Assembly: GCA_017437065.1 (NCBI GenBank)
Contig: JAFSBX010000029.1
Coordinates: 1 to 64,000 of the forward strand
Direction: 5' to 3'
From: Lachnospiraceae bacterium
GTDB lineage: Bacteria; Bacillota; Clostridia; Lachnospirales; Lachnospiraceae
Length of the DNA: 64,000 nt
The translations under genes and the position numbers were made by a program. Positions 48,566 to 56,524 of the stretch are shown here, one piece after another. Numbering within the stretch: position 1 is the first letter of the stretch; each line of letters opens with the position of its first letter. Below the pieces are notes generated by a model. The model made no database searches. It was not told the origin of the DNA and worked only from the letters and a program-made list of their open reading frames with translations.

Positions 48566-48910
48566 TTATTCTCTACTTTGATGTAAAAACTTTTCACCTA
48601 TTTCTACTGGTATTTTGATATAATCATCTAATCCGTTTTCTTTTACCATTAGTTCATTACTTATTTCCTTGATAATTTCCAGCATTCTATCATCAGACAC
48701 TCCAAACGCTCTTGCCATTTGACGTGCTGTACACAAAAAATATTTCAATTCAAGACAATCTGCTAAAGCTAATTGTAAATTAAAATAAATCAACTCATAC
48801 GAAAGTCCATCTTTTTCACTTTCATTAATAAGTGGTTCAATATCTTCTTTTGTGATGCCATATTGACCATAATTTTGTATGACGTTCTGTATTAGTGTCT
48901 CTCTGTTCAT
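48566..48910 (-). CDS. Unknown 114-residue protein next to the replication initiator
   Basis: An all-helical protein with no recognised domain. A possible helix-turn-helix lies in ARQMARAFGVSDDRMLEIIKEI (about 66-88, ends given as landmarks). It starts after AGAAGGAG and follows the replication-initiator-like gene by 24 bases, so the two are co-transcribed. A regulator or replication accessory protein would fit. Confidence 0.5.
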   Translation of the reverse strand: MNRETLIQNVIQNYGQYGITKEDIEPLINESEKDGLSYELIYFNLQLALADCLELKYFLCTARQMARAFGVSDDRMLEIIKEISNELMVKENGLDDYIKIPVEIGEKFLHQSRE

Positions 48911-48934
48911 AAATATACTTCTCCTTCTGCATCA

Positions 48935-49864
48935 TTAATACAATTCCATTAAACTTTCATCTGTTTCATATAAATTATCTATATCAAGCAAATCAGCATC
49001 AATATCTTCCGATTGAACTTCATCTAATGTAGGGATTTCAAGCATTTCTTCTTCACTGAAATCATGCATTGCATCAGGTTCTCCCCATTGGTCAGAATCA
49101 ACTCCAAATATTTTATCTTTATTCTTTGAGACACCTGACAGATTATTAGTTGGTGGATAGAACCCATCAATAAAACCATAATATATTTGTAATTCCTTTA
49201 TAAAAGCTTCCTTCGTAGATTTGTTAATATACTTTTCTTCTAATGCATAGACATTATTAGAATTCACAGTAATTTCCTTACCTTTTCTCATCCTCAAATA
49301 TGAACCATAATTTACAACATATAACATTTTCAATCCACAAAGTATTTCTGTATTCTTTTTTACTGTGCCTACACTACACCCACATTCTTTTGCCAATGTT
49401 TCTTCGCTTGGAAAAGTAAACGGTCTTGCAGAACCAGCATCTACATCAGCAGATATATTCTTTTTAATATTCATATACAAATACAAAACTTTATCCATAT
49501 TTTTTGTGTTACTGCTTCGCAAAGTATCAATCTCAGAATACAGAAGTTTGGTAAATTGACCTAGCGGATTCCATTTATCATCAAGATTTATCAATTGCAC
49601 TGTAAACATCATATTGCAATCAACATCATCTAACAAAGTAAGCCCACCGTTGGAGTAACAACCAATGTATTCAATAAAACCTTTATCAATCATTAATTGT
49701 AACGTACTGTAAACCTTGTCATTAATACGCCCTTTATTCCTGTTTGGTATAAAATTATGATAAAGAATAAAATCCTTTATGGTAAGATTCACATATCCTT
49801 CAATACTCTTATGCCGATGCAGATATGCATACATAAGCATAAATAATTCATCATACTGTTCCAA
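48935..49864 (-). CDS. Winged-helix replication initiator-like protein
   Basis: A protein of at least 309 residues. Two winged-helix-like segments can be seen: one near the N-terminus (VYSTLQLMIDKGFIEYIG) and one at about 140-190 (PSEETLAKECGCSVGTVKKN). The C-terminal ~80 residues are strongly acidic. This two-winged layout fits plasmid RepA-type or phage replisome-organiser proteins. Five tandem iterons lie 85-160 bases upstream, which strongly favours replication initiation. The visible TTG start lacks a site; the frame continues upstream through 17 codons (NDYFTKYDNSYL) to the AAGGATGG region, so a non-standard start (ATT) or a start error is likely. Confidence 0.65.
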   Translation of the reverse strand: MEQYDELFMLMYAYLHRHKSIEGYVNLTIKDFILYHNFIPNRNKGRINDKVYSTLQLMIDKGFIEYIGCYSNGGLTLLDDVDCNMMFTVQLINLDDKWNPLGQFTKLLYSEIDTLRSSNTKNMDKVLYLYMNIKKNISADVDAGSARPFTFPSEETLAKECGCSVGTVKKNTEILCGLKMLYVVNYGSYLRMRKGKEITVNSNNVYALEEKYINKSTKEAFIKELQIYYGFIDGFYPPTNNLSGVSKNKDKIFGVDSDQWGEPDAMHDFSEEEMLEIPTLDEVQSEDIDADLLDIDNLYETDESLMELY

Positions 49865-49949
49865 ATACGAATTATCATATTTGGTAAAATAATCATTTTT
49901 TAAAATAAAAACACCATCCTTTCAAAAAACTTTCAAAAAATGAAATTTC

Positions 49950-50021
49950 AACTCTAATCTTTTTAACTCTATTCTTAATAACTCTACTCTTATAACTCTA
50001 TTCTTTTAACTCTATTCTTTA
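49950..50021. repeat. Five tandem iteron-like repeats upstream of the initiator gene
   Basis: AACTCTATTCTT recurs five times with spacing of 15, 15, 14 and 14 bases (starts at 49950, 49965, 49980, 49994, 50008); copies 1 and 3 carry one base change each. Tandem repeats directly before an initiator gene are the hallmark of iteron origins, where Rep binds. The surrounding sequence is AT-rich, as expected for unwinding. Confidence 0.7.
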
Positions 50022-50102
50022 ATATCAGTCAAAATCGTGACGTGTTCAGATACAGGGGGGTTTAAATATTGATACGCTTTATGTACCCAACATCATAGTA
50101 CT

Positions 50103-50175
50103 GTATGCGAATTTGTAATTTCTTTTTAATTTTATGTATACACTCCGCATACATATTTCAAAAATTATGTATGCG
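50103..50175. repeat. Second repeat cluster near the putative origin
   Basis: GTATGCG occurs at 50103-50109, inverted at 50146-50152, and again at 50169-50175. The overlapping TATGTAT/ATACATA motif forms an inverted repeat (50133-50139 / 50149-50155) with a third copy at 50166-50172. These may be additional protein-binding sites of the origin or of a promoter. Confidence 0.4.
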
Positions 50176-50255
50176 TAAGTGTAACTTCGACTTTCCCCTA
50201 TTTCAAGCCCATAATTCTTATCTCCTTTCTCACTTACATTTACATACTTCTCCAT

Positions 50256-50723
50256 TTACTCTCCCAACAACTCAGCAATTCTACCCTTCATGGCTTGCTG
50301 CAATTCAAAAATCTGTTCATGTGATATGGTTTCTTCCGACAAAACATTTGTAAGCAACTGCTTATCTACATTGTCAGTATTGAGAATTTCTTTAAAAATC
50401 TCCCAATAACTACGACACAGATTTTCCCAGTGGTACGATGTCATATCGAGATTGTTCAGAAATTCCTCTGATGTTATCTTGGTATCATCTGCACCTTCCA
50501 TAGAGTAATACTTGATATTGCCATCGGATGTCTCTGTAAATGTACCTAATAACTCTTGCTCCTCTTTCCATGCTTCACAAAACTGTTCTGCATTGAACTC
50601 TGAATCCGTCAAATTATTTGCTTTCAGATAATCAAGATATTCCAGCTTAATTACTTGGAAATCTGATTCTGATATGAATACACCTGTTACTACTCTTAAT
50701 CTGTCTAAGTTTAAATTTGTCAT
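50256..50723 (-). CDS. Unknown acidic protein, 155 residues
   Basis: No motif recognised. A helical, acidic protein (MTNLNLDRLRVVTGVF at the start, a C-terminal helix ending MKGRIAELLGE). ATG at 50723 follows GGAGAA; a longer frame adds ten basic residues without a better site. It is the last of a run of closely spaced minus-strand genes from tubR leftward. Confidence 0.5.
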   Translation of the reverse strand: MTNLNLDRLRVVTGVFISESDFQVIKLEYLDYLKANNLTDSEFNAEQFCEAWKEEQELLGTFTETSDGNIKYYSMEGADDTKITSEEFLNNLDMTSYHWENLCRSYWEIFKEILNTDNVDKQLLTNVLSEETISHEQIFELQQAMKGRIAELLGE

Positions 50724-50725
50724 AA

Positions 50726-51109
50726 TCACTTGTTCTCCTTTTCTTCTGTCCAATAATAAATCACAATAAATTTAGTGTTCTTTAACCAAATACTTATTGC
50801 TTTACACGGTGTCCTTAAAAATCCAAAGGTACTTTCTTTTTCCATATCCTGAATATCTGCATAATCAAAATCAGTCATTTCGATTACAAAATTGCTCTCG
50901 CCACTGTCAAAAACATTAATATTTCCATCATCCCTAACCGCAATAGATATTGGCGCATCTGAAAGCGTCATATTGATTAAATCAGCATCCAAAATACCTT
51001 CTTTTTCTCTAGTCGAAACTCTGATAAATGCACTCTTAATTGAGTTATCAAGATTTTTCATTATCTCCTTGAATTTTTCCTTGTCACGTACAATATTCTC
51101 TTTACTCAT
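50726..51109 (-). CDS. Unknown protein, 127 residues
   Basis: No recognised domain. Central strands (APISIAVRDDGNINVFDSGE) suggest a small beta-rich core after an N-terminal helix. ATG at 51109 is preferred to a GTG two codons upstream. The stop lies 2 bases before the start of the next gene. Confidence 0.5.
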   Translation of the reverse strand: MSKENIVRDKEKFKEIMKNLDNSIKSAFIRVSTREKEGILDADLINMTLSDAPISIAVRDDGNINVFDSGESNFVIEMTDFDYADIQDMEKESTFGFLRTPCKAISIWLKNTKFIVIYYWTEEKENK

Positions 51110-51127
51110 TTGCACCTATCCTTTCCA

Positions 51128-51544
51128 TTATTCCATGAGACCTACTGTGATTACGTTCCGACAACCATTCATATTTTCATTTTCAGGAAACATATAAATA
51201 TTGATTACCTTTTCAGATGGGAAATTGAACCAGTCCTCAAAGTCCTTTACATCTTCAATAGCCTCAATCTTGCTAATATCAATGAACATCTGACTGTTAA
51301 TCTCCATAGGATAAAGATTTGTTCCATCTTCCTTTTGAGATATTGGCTTTCTGTTTGAATTCCCAAAACACAATAATGTTGTATTTCTCAATGTGCTACA
51401 TTCTGTAAAATACAAATCACTAAATTCTACACCTGTGTTTTTGTTACTTTTGTTCTCCAAATTCCCACTGTTCAACTGAATCTGATATCCTTTGTTGGTT
51501 GCGTTGTGTGATACTAATAATCCTAAAAATTCTGTTAATTCCAT
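51128..51544 (-). CDS. Unknown protein, 138 residues
   Basis: No recognised domain. It starts MELTEFLGLLVSHNATNKG and has a C-terminal half with alternating strands ending NVITVGLME. ATG follows GAGGAGAAG. Spacing to both neighbours (18 and 16 bases) supports one transcript. Confidence 0.5.
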   Translation of the reverse strand: MELTEFLGLLVSHNATNKGYQIQLNSGNLENKSNKNTGVEFSDLYFTECSTLRNTTLLCFGNSNRKPISQKEDGTNLYPMEINSQMFIDISKIEAIEDVKDFEDWFNFPSEKVINIYMFPENENMNGCRNVITVGLME

Positions 51545-51560
51545 ATTGTATTCTTCTCCT

Positions 51561-51959
51561 CTACTCTAATCCTTCTACATCAATACCAGCATAAGCAGCC
51601 ACTTCTAACAGAGACATTCCTTGCTCACTCGACTGTAAATTACTGTTTAAATCCACAACATAATATTTCAGAACACCGTATGTATCTTTTTTAGTTCGTA
51701 CTCTTAATACTTTTTCACTGTCTGCATTTAAAGCACCTTCTACACTATTTAAGGAAATAATTGGTGTCACATTTACTGCTTGTTCTCTGTCGTTGTTACC
51801 TGCACCAACTTCATAATCAACCAAATCTCCTTCATCCAAGAAGCGATAGCCTGACATCTGAATACTGGTTTGATGAAAGAATATCTCCCTATCATTCTCT
51901 GAATCTGTAATAAATCCCCATCCTTTTGCTCTGTTGAAAAATTTAACTGTTCCTTTCAT
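51561..51959 (-). CDS. Cold-shock domain protein with a C-terminal extension
   Basis: A 132-residue protein. The first ~65 residues are a cold-shock domain: MKGTVKFFNRAKGWGFI (the RNP1-like KGWGFI) and EIFFHQTSI (RNP2-like FFH), which bind single-stranded RNA or DNA. The remaining half, unlike ordinary 66-residue Csp proteins, forms a second small domain of unknown type. The internal ATG at 51959 is chosen because GGAGG precedes it and the family starts there. In this element it could serve as an RNA chaperone or antiterminator. Confidence 0.82.
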   Translation of the reverse strand: MKGTVKFFNRAKGWGFITDSENDREIFFHQTSIQMSGYRFLDEGDLVDYEVGAGNNDREQAVNVTPIISLNSVEGALNADSEKVLRVRTKKDTYGVLKYYVVDLNSNLQSSEQGMSLLEVAAYAGIDVEGLE

Positions 51960-52055
51960 TTTCTTGAAATCCTCCATTTTCTTTGTAATAATTTATCTGT
52001 ATAAGCAAAATCCGAAACTTTCGGATAATGCCTATATACATACTTCTCCATTTGG

Positions 52056-52349
52056 TTATGCTACAACTTCAATATCTACATCAGATAATCCGTTATTGAA
52101 TGATAGTATGTAGATGTTATTTTCCTTCGTAATCTCGTCCACGATTTCAAAGTCAATATCCACTTCCATATCTGTATGTGGCTTAAAGAAAGTAATCTCA
52201 CCCTCTACACCTTCTTCTAATTTTGCTTCAATCAGACATCCACGCAGATAAAAGGTAACATTGCCAATATCAGAACTTGATACATTAAATGTTGTTCCTT
52301 CCTTTAATCCCTTGATTTCCTCAATAAACTGTTCTCTTGTTAATTCCAT
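52056..52349 (-). CDS. Unknown acidic protein, 97 residues
   Basis: Strongly acidic and beta-rich (FNVSSSDIGNVTFYLRGC, DMEVDIDFEIV). ATG follows AAAGGAG. No family recognised; size and charge recall phage-encoded DNA mimics, but that is only a guess from composition. Confidence 0.5.
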   Translation of the reverse strand: MELTREQFIEEIKGLKEGTTFNVSSSDIGNVTFYLRGCLIEAKLEEGVEGEITFFKPHTDMEVDIDFEIVDEITKENNIYILSFNNGLSDVDIEVVA

Positions 52350-52429
52350 AATTGTTTTCTCCTTTACTTTGTGTAATATTTTTTATTTCAGTGGGAAGTT
52401 AGCACCTCCCACATTATTTACTTCTACAT

Positions 52430-53023
52430 TTACTCATGAATAAATCTGTCAACATCAGCTCCCGTCATTGTAAAATTCTCACCAGCATAGACAGAATTAT
52501 TGTCTGCTTTCAGAATTATGTACATATTCACACCATTTACATCCTTATGACGTTTCAATACAAATCCCATTTTCTTTAGTTCTGCTCTCATTGCTGATTC
52601 TGTCATTTGTTTATGGAATGTGATTTTGAAATTTCCAAATTCATCATCTCTACATTCTCTAATAGAAACTCTGCTATATCCTTCTGGTTGATACTTCTTA
52701 GCCAGTTCATAAAGACTGTCTTTTGACAATTCGGACTCACCGACAATGCACCAACTATCAATGATGTTCTGAAAATCTCCTTGATAAAATTCTTCACATC
52801 TGTACGCATAAGCAGTCTTATGTGTCAAATCAATCACATCACTACTTATATTGATAGATTCTCCTTCCGTTTCATCTGCGATTGGTATTAACCAACTGTC
52901 AAGTCCTTCTCCTATCGCAATCACCTTAAATAAGCCATCATATTCTTTTAATTCCTCAATATGTCCACATTGTTCACCACAATATTCATGGATTAATCCA
53001 TCTTTTTCTAATACTTTAATCAT
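52430..53023 (-). CDS. Unknown protein, 197 residues
   Basis: The ATG at 53023 (MIKVLEKDGLIHEYCGEQCG) has CGGAGA five to nine bases upstream; an earlier ATG at 53101 would put a hairpin inside the coding region and has no site. The protein has a CGEQCG pair and a C-terminal half (SAMRAELKKMGFVLKRH) that resembles small phage proteins of unknown role. It lies downstream of tubZ in the same direction. Confidence 0.55.
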   Translation of the reverse strand: MIKVLEKDGLIHEYCGEQCGHIEELKEYDGLFKVIAIGEGLDSWLIPIADETEGESINISSDVIDLTHKTAYAYRCEEFYQGDFQNIIDSWCIVGESELSKDSLYELAKKYQPEGYSRVSIRECRDDEFGNFKITFHKQMTESAMRAELKKMGFVLKRHKDVNGVNMYIILKADNNSVYAGENFTMTGADVDRFIHE

Positions 53024-53041
53024 TTTGGTCTCCGTTTCTTC

Positions 53042-53074
53042 TATAGTGAGTAGGTTTACACCCCACCCACTATA
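53042..53074 (-). promoter_or_regulatory. Hairpin in the leader between tubZ and the next gene
   Basis: TATAGTG (53042-53048) and CACTATA (53068-53074) form a 7-bp inverted repeat with a pyrimidine/purine-rich loop. No T tract follows. It lies 19 bases upstream of the chosen start and might control translation or bind a protein. Confidence 0.35.
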
Positions 53075-53150
53075 CTCTTCTCCATTACTTAGCAGTTTCA
53101 TATTAGATAATTTGCAGTATAATATTTGCTCTTTATCTGTTCATATGTGT

Positions 53151-54203
53151 TTAATCAAGTTCACGCAATAAATCTAAACTTACTTGTCTACGTTTACTAT
53201 TCTCTTTCTGCACAACGACAACAGGCTCTTCATCCACCTCCTCCAAATCATCCAAAATAGTAAATGCTTTTCTTTTCTGAATACGTTCTTTCTGTTCTTC
53301 CATAGCCTTCTTACCCAAACTTGAAATATATTCAACTGGGAATCCTAATCCAGATGCACATGCAATATTTACAGTTCCATTGTTTCCAATAAAGATATTT
53401 TCAGGATTTCCAATTGCCTTAACAATCTCATGCTCGTTTATACGATTATCCTTTTGATTGATAATTCCGATATTTGCAACAATCCCATCATTATTAATAG
53501 GAAGAAAAATGTTTTTTGCCGTCAATGCATTAATTACATCCTGTGTGCTTACCTTATTATTCTCTGACTTGTTATCAGATAACATTGATATTACAAATGC
53601 TCCATGGTCAGATAACATTTTCATCTTTTCTGAATCATCAAAATTAGAACCACTTGAAGTTGAATCATCTGAAAAGAATGCATCCAACATATTCACCAAT
53701 GTTTGATTGATTTTCTTCAAATCAGTATAGGATTCATTGTTAACAAAAATGATTGCTCCCATTTCTGGTATTGACATCAACTCTTTCGCCACATTATATG
53801 CATTAATCCGTTTCTGAATCGGTTCATCTCTTCTCGGCATTAACAGAGCTGCACAAACAATCTTACTTGGGTCAGTACATTCTATTTCACAAACGGGAAC
53901 TATACTTCCTGAACCTGTTGTTCCACCGCCGGTTGCAATATTCAAAATAATCTTTTGTTCAATTGCTCGTATTTTTCTTAGAATCTCTTTGTTGTTTTTT
54001 AACGCTTCATAAGCAAGTGACCTGTCACCGGCAAGCCCATCATATCCTTCTAGTACCATGAGATTTTTCGCACCTGCTACCGATTTATTGTCTTGTACAG
54101 AACCATTAATAAGCATTGAATAGTAATTCCTTTGTTGAAATTCATATCCACATGATTCACCACCTAATCCTAATCCTACAACTGCCACATTATTCTTTAT
54201 CAT
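53151..54203 (-). CDS. tubZ: TubZ-type tubulin/FtsZ-family GTPase
   Basis: A 350-residue cytomotive GTPase that forms filaments to move plasmid or phage DNA. The N-terminal nucleotide-binding strand VVGLGLGGESCG (8-19) is followed by the tubulin signature GGGTTGSGS (92-100). The C-terminal ~50 residues are charged and end with a basic/hydrophobic tail (RRQVSLDLLREL), as in TubZ, where the tail contacts TubR. It is clearly not host FtsZ, which would lie in a division cluster. ATG overlaps the tubR stop by 14 bases and follows GAGGAGG. This matches the tubR-tubZ order of Bacillus plasmids and clostridial phage c-st. Confidence 0.82.
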   Translation of the reverse strand: MIKNNVAVVGLGLGGESCGYEFQQRNYYSMLINGSVQDNKSVAGAKNLMVLEGYDGLAGDRSLAYEALKNNKEILRKIRAIEQKIILNIATGGGTTGSGSIVPVCEIECTDPSKIVCAALLMPRRDEPIQKRINAYNVAKELMSIPEMGAIIFVNNESYTDLKKINQTLVNMLDAFFSDDSTSSGSNFDDSEKMKMLSDHGAFVISMLSDNKSENNKVSTQDVINALTAKNIFLPINNDGIVANIGIINQKDNRINEHEIVKAIGNPENIFIGNNGTVNIACASGLGFPVEYISSLGKKAMEEQKERIQKRKAFTILDDLEEVDEEPVVVVQKENSKRRQVSLDLLRELD

Positions 54204-54456
54204 CTTGTAATCCTCCTCGCATCTCTACAATATCAATTCCTTTTTGTTGCAAATAGAAAGTATCTGCATTTGTCGATTTACAACCTCTTTTTACATAACC
54301 AAGTTTTTCCAAATTTATCATTTTTCGATATGTAGTTGGTCTTGAAGTCTTTGTGAAACTCATTATTTCTTGCAACGTTGCGCTTTCAAAATGACTTATG
54401 CAGTTTTTCTTTTTCAACAGCTTTAGAATCACATAATCTAATCTGTTTAATTCCAT
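54190..54456 (-). CDS. tubR: TubR-like winged-helix DNA-binding protein
   Basis: An 88-residue protein that is a single winged helix: LDYVILKLLKKKNCISHFES, then LQEIMSFTKTSRPTTYRKMINLEKLGYVKRG with the wing following. TubR binds a centromere (tubC) and hands it to TubZ filaments. The size, position immediately upstream of tubZ and overlap with it fit. ATG is preceded by GGAAGGAG. An ordinary MarR/ArsR-like regulator would be the alternative without the tubZ context. Confidence 0.7.
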   Translation of the reverse strand: MELNRLDYVILKLLKKKNCISHFESATLQEIMSFTKTSRPTTYRKMINLEKLGYVKRGCKSTNADTFYLQQKGIDIVEMRGGLQDDKE

Positions 54457-54497
54457 AATCTGCTCCTTCCTGTATTTTTCTTGTAACTTAATAGTAT

Positions 54498-54716
54498 TTA
54501 TCTGTAATCAATTAGTCCTACCTTGTTACATATCTGCTCATTCAAAATTAAAAATATATAGGCTACTAAAGCCCAATATCCTTCTTTACCATGAGATTTT
54601 TGATTCCCCCGTTTTGGTGAATCAAGTTTATAATCTTCATTTTCAATAAAATCATATTTAGAAATTCTTCCTTTAATCCAAGTGGTAAAATCTTTCCCAA
54701 CTCCCAGTCTCCATAT
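54498..54716 (-). pseudogene. Remnant of a phage antirepressor (AntA/AntB domain)
   Basis: One reading frame without a start encodes LGVGKDFTTWIKGRISKY, DFIENEDYKLDSPKRG and NQKSHG, closely resembling the AntA/AntB antirepressor domain. After SHG the similarity ends and the frame runs into unrelated sequence before a stop at 54498. No start codon or upstream half is present, so this is a decayed fragment. It lies between tubR and a dyad-rich region. Confidence 0.6.
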
Positions 54717-54883
54717 TCAATTTGACTTTCTTCCTTATATAAAGGTGCAAAAAATAAACTTCCTGCTTATATGCTGGAATATATAAAATGTGTTTTTAGT
54801 TTTTGAATAAGTATGTTCCTCCTTTGCTCCTCGTTGCTGTGTTAATAGTTACCATAATGTTAAATGTAATAATTGGAAACTTC

Positions 54884-54944
54884 GCTGAAACGCTTGAAAA
54901 TTCTAATAGAATATGTAATAATACGAATTACATAGCGTTTCAGC
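54884..54944. repeat. Nested dyad symmetry, possible three-way junction
   Basis: GCTGAAACGC (54884-54893) and GCGTTTCAGC (54935-54944) are a perfect 10-bp inverted repeat. Inside them are two further inverted repeats: ATTCT/AGAAT (54900-54912) and ATGTAAT/ATTACAT (54913-54933). Folded, this is a closed three-way junction. It lies about 430 bases upstream of tubR, where a tubC centromere or an RNA could be expected. Confidence 0.55.
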
Positions 54945-55007
54945 TGTGTCACAGATTCTTAGGTCATTCGACTTTCTGAATCTTGTGTTTTATGTTTGTT
55001 TTGAAAG

Positions 55008-55056
55008 GAGTCCTAACACATTATGGTGCGCCAACACCGTGTTAGGCTCTTTTCTT
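55008..55056 (+). terminator. Strong extended terminator-like hairpin
   Basis: CCTAACAC (55012-55019) pairs with GTGTTAGG (55039-55046); inside, GGTG (55025-55028) pairs with CACC (55035-55038), and GAG/CTC extends the base. TTTTCTTTTT follows on the plus strand. It lies 65 bases after the three-way-junction-like dyad; no plus-strand protein gene ends here, so a small plus-strand RNA may be terminated. Confidence 0.6.
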
Positions 55057-55144
55057 TTTAACCTTAATTTATCTGCTATTAGGTTTTCTTATTATCGAAT
55101 AGAACATTTGTTCTTTTTAATAATACCTCTTTCTTTTTTTATCG

Positions 55145-55669
55145 TCAAGACTTTTCTTCCATATTTAGAACTTTATTAAATGCCTCTTTGGGATTAGCAA
55201 TAAAAGCGTTTGAATGATATGCATGTACAATGGCACTATCCCAGTTTATCTGTTTTTTCATATCTGCAACATATCCATCGACCAATGCTTTTTCTTCTTC
55301 ATCAAGCAAAACATCTATTTCTAGTTGTGGCACCGGGTGATTAATATATCCTGCTCCTAATACGTACCTATTATTTCCTGATGGATTTTCAAATATTGTA
55401 ATTCCCATTGTAATCATAGTATCTTCTGCAATTCTCATGTCAAGAAGCATTTCATCTTCATTAAAAATTGCTTTTGTATATATTAACAATATTTTATACA
55501 GAAAGTTATTACGCATACCGATACTTTCTATATTGAATGGTAAGCCATATTGCACCTCACCAGTTTGTCTATCTCTCGCTATCTGCCCATGACCATTAAA
55601 ATCATCCTTCGTCAATTTACCTTTTACATTAATTCGAAACGGATTATTTATCAGTGGATTGTTTATCAT
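55145..55669 (-). CDS. Unknown protein, 174 residues, coupled to an Xre regulator
   Basis: No motif recognised. It begins MINNPLINNPFRINVKGKL and contains a mixed alpha/beta region (RYVLGAGYINHPVPQLEIDVLL). The ATG follows AAGGAGAG and overlaps the end of the Xre regulator gene by 26 bases, so translation is likely coupled. Regulator-partner pairs of this sort can be toxin-antitoxin-like, but nothing in the sequence identifies a toxin. Confidence 0.55.
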   Translation of the reverse strand: MINNPLINNPFRINVKGKLTKDDFNGHGQIARDRQTGEVQYGLPFNIESIGMRNNFLYKILLIYTKAIFNEDEMLLDMRIAEDTMITMGITIFENPSGNNRYVLGAGYINHPVPQLEIDVLLDEEEKALVDGYVADMKKQINWDSAIVHAYHSNAFIANPKEAFNKVLNMEEKS

Positions 55670-56252
55670 CTACACTCTCCTTCGTAAGTTCATTCAGAAC
55701 ATTTGCAATTACTTTTATTTTTTGTGGTTCTTTCATTATTATTTCTGTCAAGTCAGAATAAAGCAAACTATAATAATACAATTTTTTTATATCATCGTAA
55801 CTATTACTGTTCCGTGCAATATTCTCACACTTTGAAACATCCATAACCAATTTTCTTTGTGCGACTGTTATTTTTTCTTTACAATAATCAATAAGTGCTA
55901 TGTATGCTTCTTTATCTTCATTAAAGATTTTTTCAATTCCAACAACATCGTCATCTTGAATTGCTTCAAAAAGTAATTCAGATGAATCATCATATATGTC
56001 AGAAATTAATTCACTGCCTGTTTCTCTGTTTATCAATGATGTAATATTGATTTTGTCTGCAAAATCTAACTCTTTAGAAAAGTATTTTTCAGGAATACCA
56101 CAAATTTCAGATAATTCTTGCAATCGCTTATCTGGAATTTTCTTTTCGCCCTTTTCCCACTTAGAAACAATTTGTCGTGATACAGAAAGTAATTTTGCCA
56201 AATCAGTAATACTCATCTCTAACTGGGTACGAATATATTCTATCCCTAACAT
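55644..56252 (-). CDS. Xre-family transcriptional regulator with a long C-terminal domain
   Basis: A 202-residue protein. Residues 5-60 are a Cro/CI-type helix-turn-helix (LEMSITDLAKLLSVSRQIVSKWEKGEKKIP); the rest is a helical, acidic domain without a peptidase motif, so it is not a LexA/CI-type self-cleaving repressor. ATG follows AAGGAGG. Two copies of a 17-bp palindrome flank its promoter, the usual layout of an autoregulated repressor. With the downstream 174-residue gene it forms a two-gene operon. Confidence 0.8.
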   Translation of the reverse strand: MLGIEYIRTQLEMSITDLAKLLSVSRQIVSKWEKGEKKIPDKRLQELSEICGIPEKYFSKELDFADKINITSLINRETGSELISDIYDDSSELLFEAIQDDDVVGIEKIFNEDKEAYIALIDYCKEKITVAQRKLVMDVSKCENIARNSNSYDDIKKLYYYSLLYSDLTEIIMKEPQKIKVIANVLNELTKESVDDKQSTDK

Positions 56253-56271
56253 ATAACCTCCTTGTCTTCAA

Positions 56272-56327
56272 GGTTGCGTTTGTCAACCTTGATACAATAC
56301 TATCATTTGTGGTTGCGTTTGTCAACC
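56272..56327 (-). promoter_or_regulatory. Promoter with twin operators of the Xre regulator
   Basis: The 17-bp sequence GGTTGCGTTTGTCAACC occurs at 56272-56288 and identically at 56311-56327; its arms GGTTG/CAACC are palindromic. On the minus strand the upstream copy contains the -35 box TTGACA (56320-56325), and TAGTAT (56297-56302) is the -10 at 17-base spacing. The second copy covers the transcript start. Binding of the regulator should block the promoter. Confidence 0.75.
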
Positions 56328-56386
56328 TCTTTTTTTAATGTATTTTCCCGATAAAATGCATATTCTAATACCCTGCTAAAAAGGGT

Positions 56387-56487
56387 TATAATTGCTCTAT
56401 TTTAGCGGAAATATGGGGGAGATTTGAGTGTGTTTCTTCTATAATTAAAGTAACAAGACCACCGGCACAAACCGATGGTCTTTCTTC
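56387..56487 (+). ncRNA. Possible small plus-strand transcript
   Basis: TATAAT (56387-56392) lies about 60 bases before a strong terminator hairpin AAGACCA/TGGTCTT with an inner CCGG/CCG stem (56455-56487). A GGGGGAG site is followed by TTG/GTG codons that read only LSVFLL before a stop. A small RNA, or the decayed end of a type I toxin gene, would fit; no clear -35 box is visible. Confidence 0.35.
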
Positions 56488-56524
56488 ATATTCTTTCATC
56501 TGTGAAGAGATTGTCAAAAACATT

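Noticed and set aside
50079-50255. A 58-residue reading frame starting right after the gene at 50256
   Set aside because: It begins within a sequence resembling the element's usual ribosome binding region, overlaps the origin-like repeats, and has poor composition. Possible but not supported.
51956-52051. A 31-residue frame with the same MEKYV start
   Set aside because: No ribosome binding site and it runs into the cold-shock gene; the shared start is explained by a common GGAGAAGTAT sequence.
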